Positions 22,405 through 34,546 of a DNA stretch of 64,000 nucleotides are shown piece by piece (position 1 is the stretch's first letter; every line of letters starts with the position of its first letter). The notes beneath the pieces were generated by a model. The model saw only the letters and a list, made by a program, of their open reading frames with translations. It ran no database searches and had not been told where the DNA came from. The position numbers were made by a program, and so were the translations under genes. Origin of the DNA: Sipunculus nudus (taxonomy: Eukaryota > Annelida > Sipuncula > Golfingiida > Sipunculidae); NCBI GenBank assembly GCA_026874595.1, contig CM049313.1, positions 29,816,008-29,880,007 on the forward strand, in the 5' to 3' direction.

Positions 22405-22860
22405 TATATATTATTCTTCACTATTAGGGATTATATGAAGGAAATTAATGATAGACAAAGATCCAGTTGATAATATTAATCTAAATTTCCAGTTTTTTTT
22501 ACAGTTTTTTCAGCTTGTTAATTTATATTTATTTCAAAATTAAAAAAAATTAAAATATGTCAAATTTTTTTAAAATTTTACTCAGACAAGTACTGATTAA
22601 AGATGTCAATATGTTTCACTAATGACATTAAGACTTGTGGCTGTATCAGCTGTCACAAGACTATGTAAATAATCAAAATTTATAAAACTGGTTCATTTAT
22701 TTCAGTTAATAAAATTAAACCTGCCCATCTCTAGTTGCCCATTCTCCTTGTATAATTTATTGGGTGTTCTTATTCTTTGGTTATTTTTTTACACATATAA
22801 TGGTTTCATAGCTGAGATTACTTTTATTTTTTTCTGATAATTAAAAAAAAATTGAATATG
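22405..22860 (+). repeat. Dispersed repeat, inverted copy at 56045-56530
   Basis: About 430 bp match the reverse complement of 56045-56530. Shared blocks include GATTATATGAAGGAAATTAA, the AACCTGCCCATCTCTAG region and CACATATAATGGTTTCATAG. No coding capacity; family not recognised. Confidence 0.75.
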
Positions 22861-23048
22861 ATAAACTAGGCCTACAGGCCTAATGAGAACCTGTGCAATG
22901 AGATTACACCAGGTATAATGCCTCAATGCTGGACCAATACTTTTCAAGAGCATGTGTAACATGTATATGAACAATGCAAGTACTGAACACTTAGAACAAG
23001 AAACAATTAAACAAACATCACTGCTGAAATTCTAGCATGGGTGCACAC

Positions 23049-24480
23049 AACACAAACACTAGAATACAGGTAGTCAACAAGCGACTTCTTGTATCCACCA
23101 AAATCAGAGTTGGACGGGTGAAGTGAGACATGGATTGAGTGGCAAGGGGAAATAGAGTGAGGTGTGTTGCATAATAGCCTGGACGTCTGCAGCCAAAATG
23201 TGTAAGTAGGTTGTGCAACCTACCACAAAATCCAGAAAGCTGTCCAAGCTGTATAAACATGCAAAATTTTAAGCAGACAAGTCAAACCACTACTGAGATA
23301 TGAGTGCTTTTAGTCCATGGCAGACAAACAGACTGACGCTGTGCAAAAATGATGGCAGGTGGCGCCACCACTTTTGTGTATGATTAAGAGCTATGTGAGA
23401 TCTATACACAAGACATGCAAAATTTCAGGGGGATATGTCATTATTAACCAGTCCTGCAATATAAGCCTGAATGTCTGCAGCGTATACATAAATGTAGATG
23501 GCGCCACCTGCCACAAAATCGAGAAAGCTGTATAAACATGTAAAAAATCCAAGATGTATAAACATGTAAAATTTTAGGCAGATAAGTCAAACCATTACTG
23601 AGATATGATTGAATTGAGCCCATGGCAGACAAACAGACCGACGCTGTGCAAAAATGGTGGCAGGTGGCGCCACCAATTTTGTGTATGATTAAGAGCTATG
23701 TGAGATCTATACACATGCAAAATTTCAGGGGGATATGTCAAACCAGTCCTCAGATATAAGCCTGAATGTGTGCAGCAATTACATTAATGTAATTGGCGCC
23801 ACCTGCCACAAAATCGAGAAAGCTATCCAAGACGTATAAACCTGCAAAATTTTAGGCAGATGTGTCAAACCATTACCGAGATATGAGTGATTTTATCCCA
23901 TGGCAAACAAACAGAAGGGCACTTTGCAAAAATGATTGCAGGTGGTGCCAACAGTTTTGCGTATGATAAAGAGCTAAAGAGCAAAATTTTTGCCCAATCG
24001 ATCAAATGGTTCCAGATATATGAGCTTGGATGTCTGCAGCGTAAATTTGAATGTAGGTGGCGCCACCTGCCATAAAATCAAGAAAGCTGTCAAGGATGTA
24101 TAAACCTGCAAAATTTCAGGTGGATAAGTCAAACCACTGCCGAGATATGAGTAATTTTATCCCAAGGCAGATGAACAGATGGATGCTGTGCAAAAATAGT
24201 TGCAGGTGGCGCCACCAGTTTTGTGTATAAGAAAGAGCTATGGAAGATCTATACACATGCAAAATTTTGGCCCAACTGGTCAAACGGTTCCCGAGATATA
24301 AGCTCGGATGTCTGCAGCTTAAACGTGATGTTGGTGGCGCCACCTGTCATAAAATCAAGAAAGCTGTCCAAGATGTATACACATGCAAAATTTCAGGTCG
24401 ATAAGTCCAACCAATACAGAGATAGAAGTGTTTTTATCCCAAGGCAGATGAACAGATGGACGCTGTGCTAAAATCTAATA
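23049..24480 (+). mobile_element. Tandem-repeat element with GGTGGCGCCACC core (family III)
   Basis: A left segment (23060-23097) carries TAGAATACAGGTAGTC and a weak hairpin seen again at 53471 and 59305. About eight half-units of ~145 bp follow, with the palindrome near 23352, 23494, 23661, 23800, 24055, 24205 and 24332. Odd and even halves differ (GAAAGCTGTCCAAGATG... versus AAGAGCTATGTGAGATC...), so the true unit is a ~290-bp dimer. Neither canonical terminus was found, so both ends look eroded. Confidence 0.75.
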
Positions 24481-25653
24481 AAATGCAGTTAGAAAAAAAT
24501 AAACAAATGATGACTGATGCCTGATTATTTGCAAAAAATTTTGTGATGCTCGCTCCTGCCATTTTAGATAGGTATGGTTAACTAGAGACGACGCACAACG
24601 CACTGACACACAATGGACGATGCAGCATTATTGCATAAGCTCACAGGTTCGCTAAAAATCTGATGATATTTTAGATGACAAATCTTTTGAAAAAGAATTG
24701 GTGATGCTAGTTCCTGCCCTTTATGAGATAGCTATGACGCACGACGGAAGACAGAGGACGCCACACCATTCCATAAGCTCACAGATTTGCCTAAAATGCA
24801 AACCTAGTTTTTTCAAACAGCTGAAAGATATAGTTCCAATAATCTGGGAATTCTGCGTCTAGACATTGTATCAGACGTCTAGACACATTGTCTAGACTAC
24901 CTGCCAGAGCCAGGTCAGTTGCCATGGTGATGTCTGGACCCACCTGTTTGTACTGAGTGACCTCTTGAATTAGCTGCTGAAACTCAGCATGTTGTCAAAA
25001 CTGTTTTCAAACTCAGAAAGCCTTTTCCAATTGGCTACAATGTTTTTTTTAAAGCTGTATTTACCCAATCTATTCTTATAAAACTGGCAGAACACTACCA
25101 TAGAATAATTCATGTAAAGTTTAAACCAATCAGCTTAAAGTAACAGTTTCAACATAAATCAGTGTATAAGCTAGAAGAGTTTAAAATTACATTCTCACTT
25201 GTAAAAAAAACAGATCAGTGTAGGTGGCACCACCAATACCTCAATTTATGACATATGTGACAAACATTGGTATAAAATTTGGTGATTATAGCTCTAGCCA
25301 TTTCTGAGATTTTATTTTTAGTGTGCTTTTTTGGACAGATGACCAAATTCAACCTCCTGTATTTTGGCCAAAAATCTCCGAACTGGAATCATTCGAACAA
25401 ACTCGAGAGAGATTGTTCCAGGGATCATTTTTTTTAAATATTGGACAATTTGGCCGGACAGTTTCGGAGAAGAAGATTTTTAAAGCTTTTTTAGCTTTTC
25501 CCCTATAAAATCTAAGAAAATGCAGTTAGAAAAAAAAATAAACAAAATAGATTAACAGATTAAATCTTTATGTGCTCATGCTGTGAAAATTAATTCCACA
25601 GTACTTATAGGAAAAAAAACGTTCTGTGGCCAAACTTGGGCAAATTTTTAATT
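24481..25653. other. Repeat-derived spacer
   Basis: AAAATGCAGTTAGAAAAAAA recurs at 24473 and 25516. Two diverged copies of a segment ending CCATAAGCTCACAG lie at about 24540-24650 and 24700-24790. A short GTCTAGAC palindromic patch lies at 24857-24895. No gene recognised. Confidence 0.45.
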
Positions 25654-25815
25654 TCTTGCTTAATCTCACAAGATTCTTGCAAGGAAACCATTTCTTGCAT
25701 AAATTTCTGGCATGCCAGATTTGTATTTCTTGCTTAAGCTCACCAGATTCTTGCATAAAAACAATTTCTTGCATAAATTTTCTGACATCAATTTCTTGTT
25801 TAAATTTTCTTGCAT
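25654..25815. repeat. Short tandem repeat rich in TTTCTTGC
   Basis: Two diverged ~75-bp copies, each with a TTTCTTGCTTAA start, a CA(C)AAGATTCTTGCA middle and TTTCTTGCATAAATTT, plus a partial third. Confidence 0.7.
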
Positions 25816-27827
25816 ATCCTCATTGTCACCAGAAAATCGGTGACAATATGTACGGTGTTTTGTATCATAGTTTAACGAAGTCTGTTCTCTATTGACATTG
25901 ACGTGAAGCGTCATCCTAAAGCGTTGACAGGTCTTGATTGTATATATATTGTGTATTCTTGTATGAAATCCCATCGGCTATCAGCTAATTTATCTGTGTC
26001 ACGCATTGCGTGTATTACATCTGGTATGTGGGTCGCCATGGTGACGCTAGCAGTCATACTAGATCACATATATCCTTATAAGGGACACTTGAGCCATAAG
26101 CCAATCAGAGAACCGGATCGCCGTACACAGCGCACAGGCGATTGTGACGTCAGAGTTCAGGGAGAGACGCGGGACGCTGCTTCAGTTGGGTCTTGAAGCT
26201 TGAAGAGGCAGCACGCACGCACGGCAGAAAGAACATTGAAACGCTTAAACCCGCCAGGAACGGCAAAGAAGCAAGCTTCTACATGAGGCAAGGGCCCAGC
26301 TCACGAGATCACAGCCGTGCTGCCGACAGAGCATCGTATTGGCGGTAAAGTAAGTGCGCACGCGTCACCTGCCGGCCTAGTTCAGCTTGACCTAGATACA
26401 TAATCGCTGTAAGCCGTGAAACAATTGCTACACAAGTAAGGTTAAGGACTCTAAGCTCATATGTAAACAAAGAGAGCTACTACCATTCATGTGAACGTGA
26501 ACCTACCCGGGTCGCTGTCAAGCAAGATCAGTTGAAGATCGCTAAACTCAGAAAGACCATATGGTACTAACCATACGCTAGATTCTACACAAAACAGTAA
26601 CCAGAGATCTCTGAAGGAACTGGACTTTATAGTTTTTATACAAACCATGGACTCGGTAAATATCCTGTATTTTTAATGTGAAGGACTGTCGTATTGACAC
26701 GTCAACGCACACACACTCACATCTATGTCTCTGTATGTATTGTCTTGAATTATATTTGTGAATATAACCTGATGTCTCATAGTTTCTATTGATCTGGGTG
26801 TATGATTGTCTGGTATTTTTATACACGTCCTTAAAAGAACCTGGAAATGTCACCTGTAATGACCGGGATCTAATTTCTTGATTAGTGAAATATATCCGTT
26901 GTAAAGTTATTACGTTAAGTCAGGGGTGACATTGAATGGCGAGCGTGCCAGGATATAATTAGCCTTAAAAAAAACTGGCTAATTACAGTAAGTTTCAGAA
27001 ATTTTGAACTGAGAAAACAGTACCGAAACCAGACATTCATATACTCAAACTAGAGTTGATCTGAATTAATAATTGGATATGACACCAAACTGATATTATA
27101 GTGTATACTTGCACAATGAAATTACCCCACTGTTAGGAGTTAATATTTATTCAGTGAGAATATTACCTGAAGCACAACATTGTTTCAGGATTAGCATATA
27201 CCTTGTAGATTTGGCTAGAACACATTGTAAGATTTGGCATGATAGGTTGTATATTCTTGTATTTCATGTCACACTTAATGAGTTCAATGGGCTTCTCTCT
27301 CATTTGCAGCTGTTCTCAATAATAGGAATATTTTAATTATTATTATAACTTTACTGATTTTGTGAATTTAATCTTTCGTATACATTCAAACCTCTGCATT
27401 ACCTTGTGACATATCACCCATGTATAACAAGCCTTTGTTCCATGATGCCTGGGTACTGATTGCATAATCTCCTAGTCATGGTCACTGGGTCCCGTATTTG
27501 TACAGGCCAGATCCTAATCTGTTAATCTCACCTGGGTAAAGGTGTTGATCTCATCAGGGTGACCACTAATGGTGGGGTCCCGTGATGTTTGGTCAGCTAA
27601 GAGCACACACAGATAGATGATATCAGGATAACGTGTAATTACACTGTATGTAGACCTTGTATATGTCAGGGTATAATCAACAAACTCTTATTTCATTGGC
27701 CAGTATAGGGGGTGGAGTTCACCTCACCCATCTGACCAATGGAATGAATGGGTGATGTTACTGGTTATATTCAAATGAGAGAGGGAACAAAAACCATGGG
27801 ATAATTATGTGTGGGGAGATTCCACTT
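25816..27827 (+). other. Non-coding block with promoter-like features
   Basis: 26040-26480 is GC-richer than its surroundings. It contains a perfect CArG box (CCTTATAAGG, 26072-26081) that could also act as a TATA-like element, and a GTAAGT donor-like site near 26350. This could be an LTR or the promoter and first exon of an unrecognised gene. 26480-27827 holds no gene I can recognise. Part of it may be the 5' LTR of the Ty3 element that follows, but its ends could not be fixed. Confidence 0.3.
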
Positions 27828-27841
27828 TGGCGACTCGGCAC
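27828..27841 (+). promoter_or_regulatory. Candidate primer-binding site of the Gmr1-like element
   Basis: TGGCGACTCGGCAC is preceded by ...TTCCA-CTT. The complete Ty3 element at 31996-36832 has the same arrangement (...CCACA-GTT-TGGCGACGGGG), so this is a plausible PBS about 620 bp before gag. Confidence 0.4.
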
Positions 27842-28461
27842 TTAGGACAGTTTCTGTGTATGGACATTTTTATCATATACTTAATACGAGGAGAATAAAA
27901 AATGGTCACCTAAGTTACCGAATTTGTGTGTTGTGGCTGTGTGCCACAAGTGCCACGAACTTGCCTGAACGAGAGCGTGAGTGGGAGAAAGACGAAGTTT
28001 ATATAGTAAAGTAACAGAAGTTTACAACATGCATGTTTTGAGAGTAATGCTAGTTCAGTGATACCTGAACATCATTAATGGTTTGATATAAACCCAGATT
28101 AGAGTGAAAATATTTGATGTTGTTAGATACGCCCTGGTATAATTTTTTCTACACTGATTAGTGATTGGTCACGTGGTAGGGTCTCTTGACAGGTAAGTTT
28201 ACCCCTCCCGATTGGCATGGTAATCATAGGTGCATGATGTTTATTGATATCTCGTTATCCATCCGTACATCCGTCTGACCCTTCGTCCGACCTTCCGTCC
28301 GTCGGTCCGTCCGTATAATTAGATTTTTATGCGTAGAGCTACCGTAGTGTAATTGTACGGATACCGCCGGTTCGTTAGGTTGGCTTTAGCAGTACGTATT
28401 TACGGATTTTTAAGAGCGGATATTACTAGATACTGGAATCTTACTAGGTTAGAGAGTTACC

Positions 28462-29571
28462 ATGGAGTCGTTAGAGTCACTTGTTAAATGCTGCAGGCCT
28501 TGGGACTTTAGGACCAGGCTTTACAAGATTATGTTGAGGCTAGACGGCGTGCGGATGAGGAACGTGAGGAAAGAGCTAGGCAACGTGAAATAGAGAGTGA
28601 ACAGCGGGAATTAGAGCGCGAGCGAGAGGCTAGAGCCCACGAATTAGAGGTTCTAAGGTTAAAGTCTGACTCTGGGGTTAAAGAAGAGAGAAGTAGGGAT
28701 GTATTCCCGAAAATCCAGCTTCCACCTTTTGATGAGGCTCACGATCAGCTAGATGCGTTTCTTGAGCGATTTGAACGGTAAGCTGTATGTCAAGACTATG
28801 ATAGGGAGAATTGGGCGTTACACCTGAGTCCGTTACTGCGGGGTAAGGCGCTAGGGACTTGCACACAGTTATCTGTTAGTGAGGCCATGGATTACGACAA
28901 GTTAAAGATTGCCTTGTTAAAGTGATACCAAATGACCAAAGAGGGTTATCGACACAAGTTTCGGACTTGTAGGCCTGAGCGAGGCGAAACGCCAAGTCAG
29001 TTTGCGGTGAGACTAAGTGGATACCTAGACCATTGGATAGGGATGGCAGGGGTCGGAGGTGACTACTACGGGGTTGTTAACCTGTTGATGTGCGAACAGT
29101 ACGTAAACTGCTGTAGTAGGGATCTCTCTATGTTTTTGAAAGAGAGACGGTGTCGTGACTTTGATAGTATGGTAGACTTAGCCGAGAGTTATACGGAGGC
29201 TCACGGTGTACACAGCCTTACAGCAGGTCCTCGTTATGGCAATAATGTGCCGCGTCCAGAGCAACCGGTATCTCAGCCTAGGGAGAAGCGAGAGGTTGAG
29301 TGCAGTCCGGGCGGTCAGACATTTAAGCCATCAGGAGGCATCAGATGTTACTTATGTAATGAACTGGGACATAAGATGTAAGACTAGTGCCTGGTCGAGG
29401 CCTAGGTCTTCCCCTCAAGTAGGGCGTGCTGCTGGCGATCAGCAGAGGTATAGGACTAATTTTAGCCCCCCGTATAACCCAAAACAGAAGCCTGAGACTA
29501 TGTCAATGGCAGTAGTCGAGGCGGAAACAGAGACAGTCGGTGCGGTGAAACAGGAAGTAGAGAGTCCATGA
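28462..29571 (+). pseudogene. Ty3 (Gmr1-like) Gag with SCAN-related capsid, multiple stops
   Basis: The reading starts at or near ATG 28462 (MESLESLV). An Arg/Glu-rich helical region (28550-28660) is followed by a capsid-like domain: FPKIQLPPFDEAHDQLDAF, LLRGKAL, YQMTKEGYRHKFR, RGETPSQFAVRLSGYLDHW. That pattern resembles SCAN domains and the Gag of Gmr1-like Ty3 elements, from which SCAN is thought to derive. A zinc-knuckle start, CYLCNELGH, lies at 29347-29373. Lesions are a frameshift near 28490, in-frame TAG, TAA and TGA stops (near 28510, 28780 and 28922), stops just after the knuckle, and TGA at 29569-29571. The product cannot be made intact. Confidence 0.8.
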
Positions 29572-29940
29572 CAGTCGTTAGGGTTTGCTGCCCAGACAGA
29601 AGGCGGAAAATCGTTACCTGTGTGTGAAGGGCTGGTGAATGGTAAGTCAGCGAGGGTGCTGCGGGATTCGGGATGTTCCTCGGCAGGAATACGCCAGTCA
29701 TACATTGAGCCGAATCAGTTCACCGGACACCAGGTCGAGTGTAGGTTGTTCGACGGGTCTGTAAGACAATTTCCTACAGCTAGGATTAATGTGGACTGTG
29801 CGTACTTTGTTGGTACTATCGAGGCAATGGTGGTCGAGGATGTTGTATGTGATTTAGCGCTAGGTAACATAGTGGGAGCGCATGATCCGTATGATCCGGA
29901 CCCTACGTGGAAGTCTGAGCGGCCCTCAGGCATAGTGTGT
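29572..29940 (+). pseudogene. Retroviral-type aspartic protease of the Gmr1-like element
   Basis: The frame continues from gag after one TGA. The catalytic motif is in ARVLRDSGCSSAGIR (DSG, about 29665), followed by a VVCDLALGNI-type second half typical of Ty3 proteases. The segment itself has no internal stop. It lies directly upstream of integrase rather than of reverse transcriptase. Confidence 0.75.
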
Positions 29941-31347
29941 GACCGTGTAGAGTCACAAAAGGAGATGTCGTCCGCGGTGGAGACACGGAGCGCTGCACAT
30001 GAGAAACAGATACCGACGCTTAGTTTGAATGTTGCAAGCCCAGTTGCCGATGTGAGTCCGGCCATATTTTTGAAGGCGCAGGAGGAGGATCAGTCTTTAG
30101 CGCCGTATTGGAGGCTAGCAAGAGAGGCTAGAAATGATAGTCCATTTAGAATTGACGGATATTTAGTTCGGGTTGTGAGTGATAAACGGGGAGATCAAGA
30201 TGGATCTCAAGTGGTGGTACCTCAGACGTTACGGTACGATGTCATGAGGATGGGCCACGAAGCAGTTATGGCGGGCCATCAGGGCATAGACAAAACGCAC
30301 GACCGCGTGAGAACTCAGTTTTTCTGGAAAGGGATGTATAATGACATTGTGAGTTTTGCAAGTCCTGTCCCATTTGCCAAAAAACCATACCAAAAGGCAA
30401 GGTGCCTGGAGCTACGTTAGGCCAGATGCCATTATTTGATGAGCCCTGGCGTAGAATTTCGATTGGATCTGGTTGGGCCGATCCATCCAGCGTCGGAGAG
30501 AGGTCACAGGTATATTCTGACCGTTATGGATTATGCCACTAGATATCTGGAGGCTGTTGCTTTAAAGAACATAGATACTGTCACTGTGGCTGATGCGCTA
30601 GTTGATATTAATGCGCGGATAGGAGTGCCATCAGAGGTGCTTACCGACCTGGGAACACAATTTACGTCAGACCTCGTGCGAGAAGTTAGCCGTGTTTTGT
30701 CTGTAAAACAGCTCAACACTACTCCTTACCATCCTATGTGCAACTGAATGGTGGAGAGATTCAATGGCACGTTAAAGTTAATGTTGAAACGGATGTGCGA
30801 GGAAAGACCGCGAGATTGGAATCGGTACCTCAGCGCCGTGCTTTATGCGTACCGAGAAGCGCCACATGAGAGCACAGGGTTCTCACCCTTTGAGTTGCTC
30901 TATGGTAGGATCGTTAGAGGACCGATGCGGATTCTTAGGGATCTGTGGACCAAGCGAGATACTAGCGTTGAGACTAAAACCACGTACCAATATGTCCTGG
31001 ACCTACAAGACAAACTAAGCGACACATGCGCGTTAGCTAGAGAGGCTTGAACAAATCAGTGAACAGACACAAACTGTTATATGATAGAGGTAAATGCATG
31101 CGCAGGTTTGAGGCCGGAGACGAAGTTTTGTTGTTACTCCTGACGGAGCGGAACAAATTAATGGTACAGTGGAAAGGCCCCTATACTATCGTAAACAGGG
31201 TTGGGGACTTAAGACTATCGGATTAAGATTGGCGATACGGTTTAAACCTTCCACGTGAATATGCTGAAATGGTACCATGCTAGGAACGAGCCCCAGCATA
31301 TTCTGGCAGCGGTAGCCAAGGGCGCACCTGATTCCATACATGATCCT
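29941..31347 (+). pseudogene. Integrase placed upstream of RT (Gmr1-like), broken
   Basis: The zinc module (GHEAVMAGHQGIDKTHDRVR...C..C, 30249-30380) leads into the core: LDLVGPIHPASERGHRYILTVMDY (first Asp), SEVLTDLGTQFTSD (second Asp) and ERFNGTLK (catalytic Glu). A GPY module follows (VQWKGPYTIVNRVGD, 31168-31210) with a FHVNMLKWYHAR tail. Lesions are a compensated frameshift pair at about 30350-30455, TGA replacing a Gly codon at 30745-30747, frameshifts near 31048 and 31205, and a TAA near 31240. The order PR-IN before RT is the point of interest. Confidence 0.85.
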
Positions 31348-31360
31348 GACGGTGTAGACG

Positions 31361-31622
31361 GTGAAACAGAGCCTCCCGTGTTCAGAGTTAAACCCAGATG
31401 GGATTGATGAGGATGCCAACATGTCGTTACCGTCGTATGCGCGCTGCCAGACTGAGCGAGATGTTCAGGTAAATGCCGACCTAAGCAAGCGTCAGCGCCG
31501 TGAAATACTCAGTCTGCTTAGGCAATATGGGGATGTATTCACAGATGTACCCAAGCTCACCAATGTTGTAGAATGTAGCATTAAACTCTCATCTGATGTA
31601 CCTGTAAAAAAATATTACTTTA
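31361..31622 (+). pseudogene. Start of reverse transcriptase downstream of integrase, truncated
   Basis: The frame contains SKRQRREILSLLRQYGDVFTDVPKLTNVVECSIKL and ...VPVKKYYF, the standard lead-in to Ty3 RT (the 'DVF.D.P..T' segment before the fingers). Homology ends at about 31622, so palm, RNase H and 3' LTR are missing. Finding this segment after, not before, integrase confirms the gene order. Confidence 0.8.
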
Positions 31623-31995
31623 ATACTTAGGGTAGAAGTTACAACTAGAAAGTATAATTATTACCAATTTTGCACATATGATTCTGAAAGTTCAATATTT
31701 AAAAAAAATTCTGTGTGGTGCAGTATGTCTTAAAAAAAATAGGACATTGATCAAAATACTGCATTGAAGTCAGTGAAGATGCACATTTTGTTTTATTTTT
31801 AAAACACTAAAGAGAACCACGATATAATCATATGTAATATGTATGTGCCGCGCTGCATCCCCCCCCCCCCCCACCCCCACCCCCCACACACACTTTTATG
31901 AACGCTCCAAAGCTTATGTTTTATTGTATTCTGTCCTAATATGAAACTGGGAGAATATACCTGCTATGTAAATATAGGAGTCCACATGTGTATAT
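31623..31995. other. Spacer with poly-C run
   Basis: AT-rich DNA with a C-rich tract at 31859-31886. It ends with TATAT, the left target-site duplicate of the next element. Confidence 0.7.
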
Positions 31996-32208
31996 TGTGG
32001 TATTTTGTAGGTAATAACAACACTAGTATAGTCCAAGATCCTTTATTGGATTTCACAGAAACTTTCCACGTTCACTCTCAAGAACGCCATTATCCCGCTG
32101 TTCCCTTTTCCTCCCTACAACCGTAAAGACTCCAAAGAAATCTTTTTTCAACCATATCCACTAGGTGGCGACACCACCTTATACTCAACATATACTCAGA
32201 TCACCACA
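31996..32208 (-). repeat. 3' LTR (213 bp)
   Basis: Identical to the copy at 36620-36832 except for two bases near 32148-32154. TG..CA ends. Confidence 0.95.
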
Positions 32209-32220
32209 TTCTCCCCCCTG
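32209..32220 (-). promoter_or_regulatory. Polypurine tract
   Basis: The minus strand reads CAGGGGGGAGAA immediately before the 3' LTR, as expected for plus-strand priming. Confidence 0.85.
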
Positions 32221-32258
32221 TAAAAATATTCCGTACATCTACATTCACAATAATCATT

Positions 32259-34546
32259 CTACTCAGTAACAAAATCTTGCAACCATCTGGGAGGTCTGCG
32301 GTCTCTTACATTTCTACGAGGTTGTTCTGGCTGCCCTTCTGTAAAAGATTCTACATCCATAATACCAGTATCACTTTCGTTCTCTTGAGAAACTAATCCA
32401 TTAAAACTCACCAACCACTCTATATTCCATGTTTTACCATCTTCCAACACATACGTGTTGGGACCTACTCTAGCCCCAACTCTCAAGGGTTTTGTAAACT
32501 TACTTTTCCCTTTAACACACGTCTAGGTTTCTTCACTCTAACCCACTGTCCAGGTAAAAATACAGTAGTTCTTACTCTTTTCCTATCATCAAAGTCCTTC
32601 TTGCTCTTAATGTGCTTATGTTTAACTCTCTCTCGCATGTCCTTATCCCCTGGAAAGGTAGGTTCTGTAGTAACTCCTACAATATCTAGTTTGGTCCTCA
32701 TATGCCTTCCATGCAATACAATGCTAGGTGATAAAGCTGTAGTCAGATGAGGGGTGCATCTGTATATGGCTAAAAAATCTCTCACCGATTTAGACAAATT
32801 TTGTTTCTCAATTCTGGCTGTTAATACACATTCACTTAGTACCTTGTTGAAACTTTCTACCTCACTGTTACCTTGTGGATGGTAGATAGCAGAGCACACA
32901 TGTTTTATATTTCTTTCTTTTAAAAATTTGTCAAAATCAGCTGAATCGAATTGCGGACCATGATCAGTCACAATCTCTTTAGGAAAACCTTCCCTACTAA
33001 ACACTGATGTAAGAAATTCAATGACCACTTCTGAAGTAACATTAGAAGTAAACATTACTTCTGGCCACTTACTGTAATAGTCCACAAGAGTAATAGCATA
33101 TCTGTCCTGAAAACATGAATATGGACCCACTATGTCAATTCCTAGTTTCTCCCAACTACCTGAAGGTAAGGGTACAATTTGCATAGGTCCTGTTCTTGTA
33201 CACACAGTTTTATCATGTAATTGACACACTGCACAATTCTTTATTGCTTCCTGGACCTCCACATCCATCCTTGGCCACCAATACAATTGTCTCAACCTGT
33301 TCCTAGTTTTAGCTATGCCCTGATGGCTATCATGGGCTTTGACAATCAAATGCTTTCTAAGTGAAGCAGGAGCAATGACTCTGTCACCTCTGTACAACAC
33401 TCCTTGATGTATAGACAATTCCTCTCGCAACTTAAAATATGGTTGAACATCTGATTCTACATGGCTCATTTTGACTGGCCCTCCTTTCTGTACATATTCC
33501 AAGACTTTTTTGCACACATTATCATTATCTGTATCATCTGTAATCTGCTGACTGGTAATACAAGTTCCCTGTAAAGCCACTTGACACACTCTGACAATAT
33601 CATAGTCATCACAGGCAGTATTTTCTGATGTATGTACACAGTTCTGAGGTAATCTACTAAGTGCATCTGCAACTAAATTTTGCTCCCCTGGTCTGTACTC
33701 CACTGTATAGTCATAATAAAGTAATCTTGCATTCCACCTGGCAATTTTCATAGGTCTGCGACCTGTTCCTGTCGTTGACAAAAGTGAAACTAATGCCTTG
33801 TGGTCGGTTCTCAAAGTAAACCTCCTACCCCACAGATATTTGTGCCACTTCTCAATAGACCAAACACATGCTAAAGCTTCTAACTCACCAACAGAATAAC
33901 TCTTTTCTGCCTCCAATAACTTGCATGAAGCACAAGTCACTAACACCTCTTCCCCCTCTTTAAGCTGAGTCATCAAAGCACCAATACCTGACTGAGAAAC
34001 GTCACATGTTACAATAGTGGACAATGAAGGGTCAAACAATGCAAGCACTTTGCTATTCACAATAGCATGCTTAATATTGGTAAATGCAGTATCTGCGGCG
34101 GCTGACCACTGAAAAGTCTTGCCCATTTGAACATCTCTGATAGGGTAAACCATGGTGGCATAATTTGGAATGAATTTAGCATAGTAACCACATAAACCAA
34201 GGAAAGATTTGATCTGGTCTGCTGTCAGAGGAATTTGAGCTCCCACTATACCTTTCACCAAATCTGGATTGGTATGTAGACCTTGGCTATCAACCATGTG
34301 ACCTAATTCTTTGATCTGGGACTGGCCAAATTCACATTTAGCATTCAGTTTAATGCCAGTAGCTCTGAGCTTTTCCAGAACAAGTTTCAATCGTAAATCA
34401 TGTTCTTCCTTAGTTGTACCTGCAACAATAACATCATCAATGAAACATTGAACTCCTGGCAGGCCCTGTAACACTGCCAACATGAGTTTCTGAAAACAGG
34501 CAGGCGCTGATGCCAAACCGAAGCAGACTCGTTTGTAACGGAACAT
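32259..34546 (-). pseudogene. Ty3 pol: RT palm, RNase H, integrase (one frameshift)
   Basis: 688 codons are open from 34546. FGLASAPACFQKLM leads into the RT catalytic box FIDD (near 34435; most Ty3 RTs have YIDD or FIDD). RNase H follows (TCDVSQSG, VGELEALACVW, RTDHKAL), then the integrase zinc module (KAHDSHQG...CAVC), its catalytic D, D, E in IDIVGPY, VTDHGPQF and GNSEVESF, and a LPGQWVRVKK module. The frame stops at 32483 after a one-base shift near 32505, and the C-terminal ~70 residues (VGARVGPNTYVLEDGKTW...) continue in another frame to 32259. The N-terminal RT is separated upstream by the 194-bp duplication. Confidence 0.9.

Noticed and set aside
26040-26480. Promoter and first exon of a host gene (CArG box, GTAAGT)
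   Set aside because: Not rejected outright but not claimed: no coding exon follows that I can recognise, and it could equally be LTR sequence.
29206-29571. Separate small gene overlapping the end of gag
   Set aside because: It is the continuation of Gag toward the protease after a frame change at the zinc knuckle.
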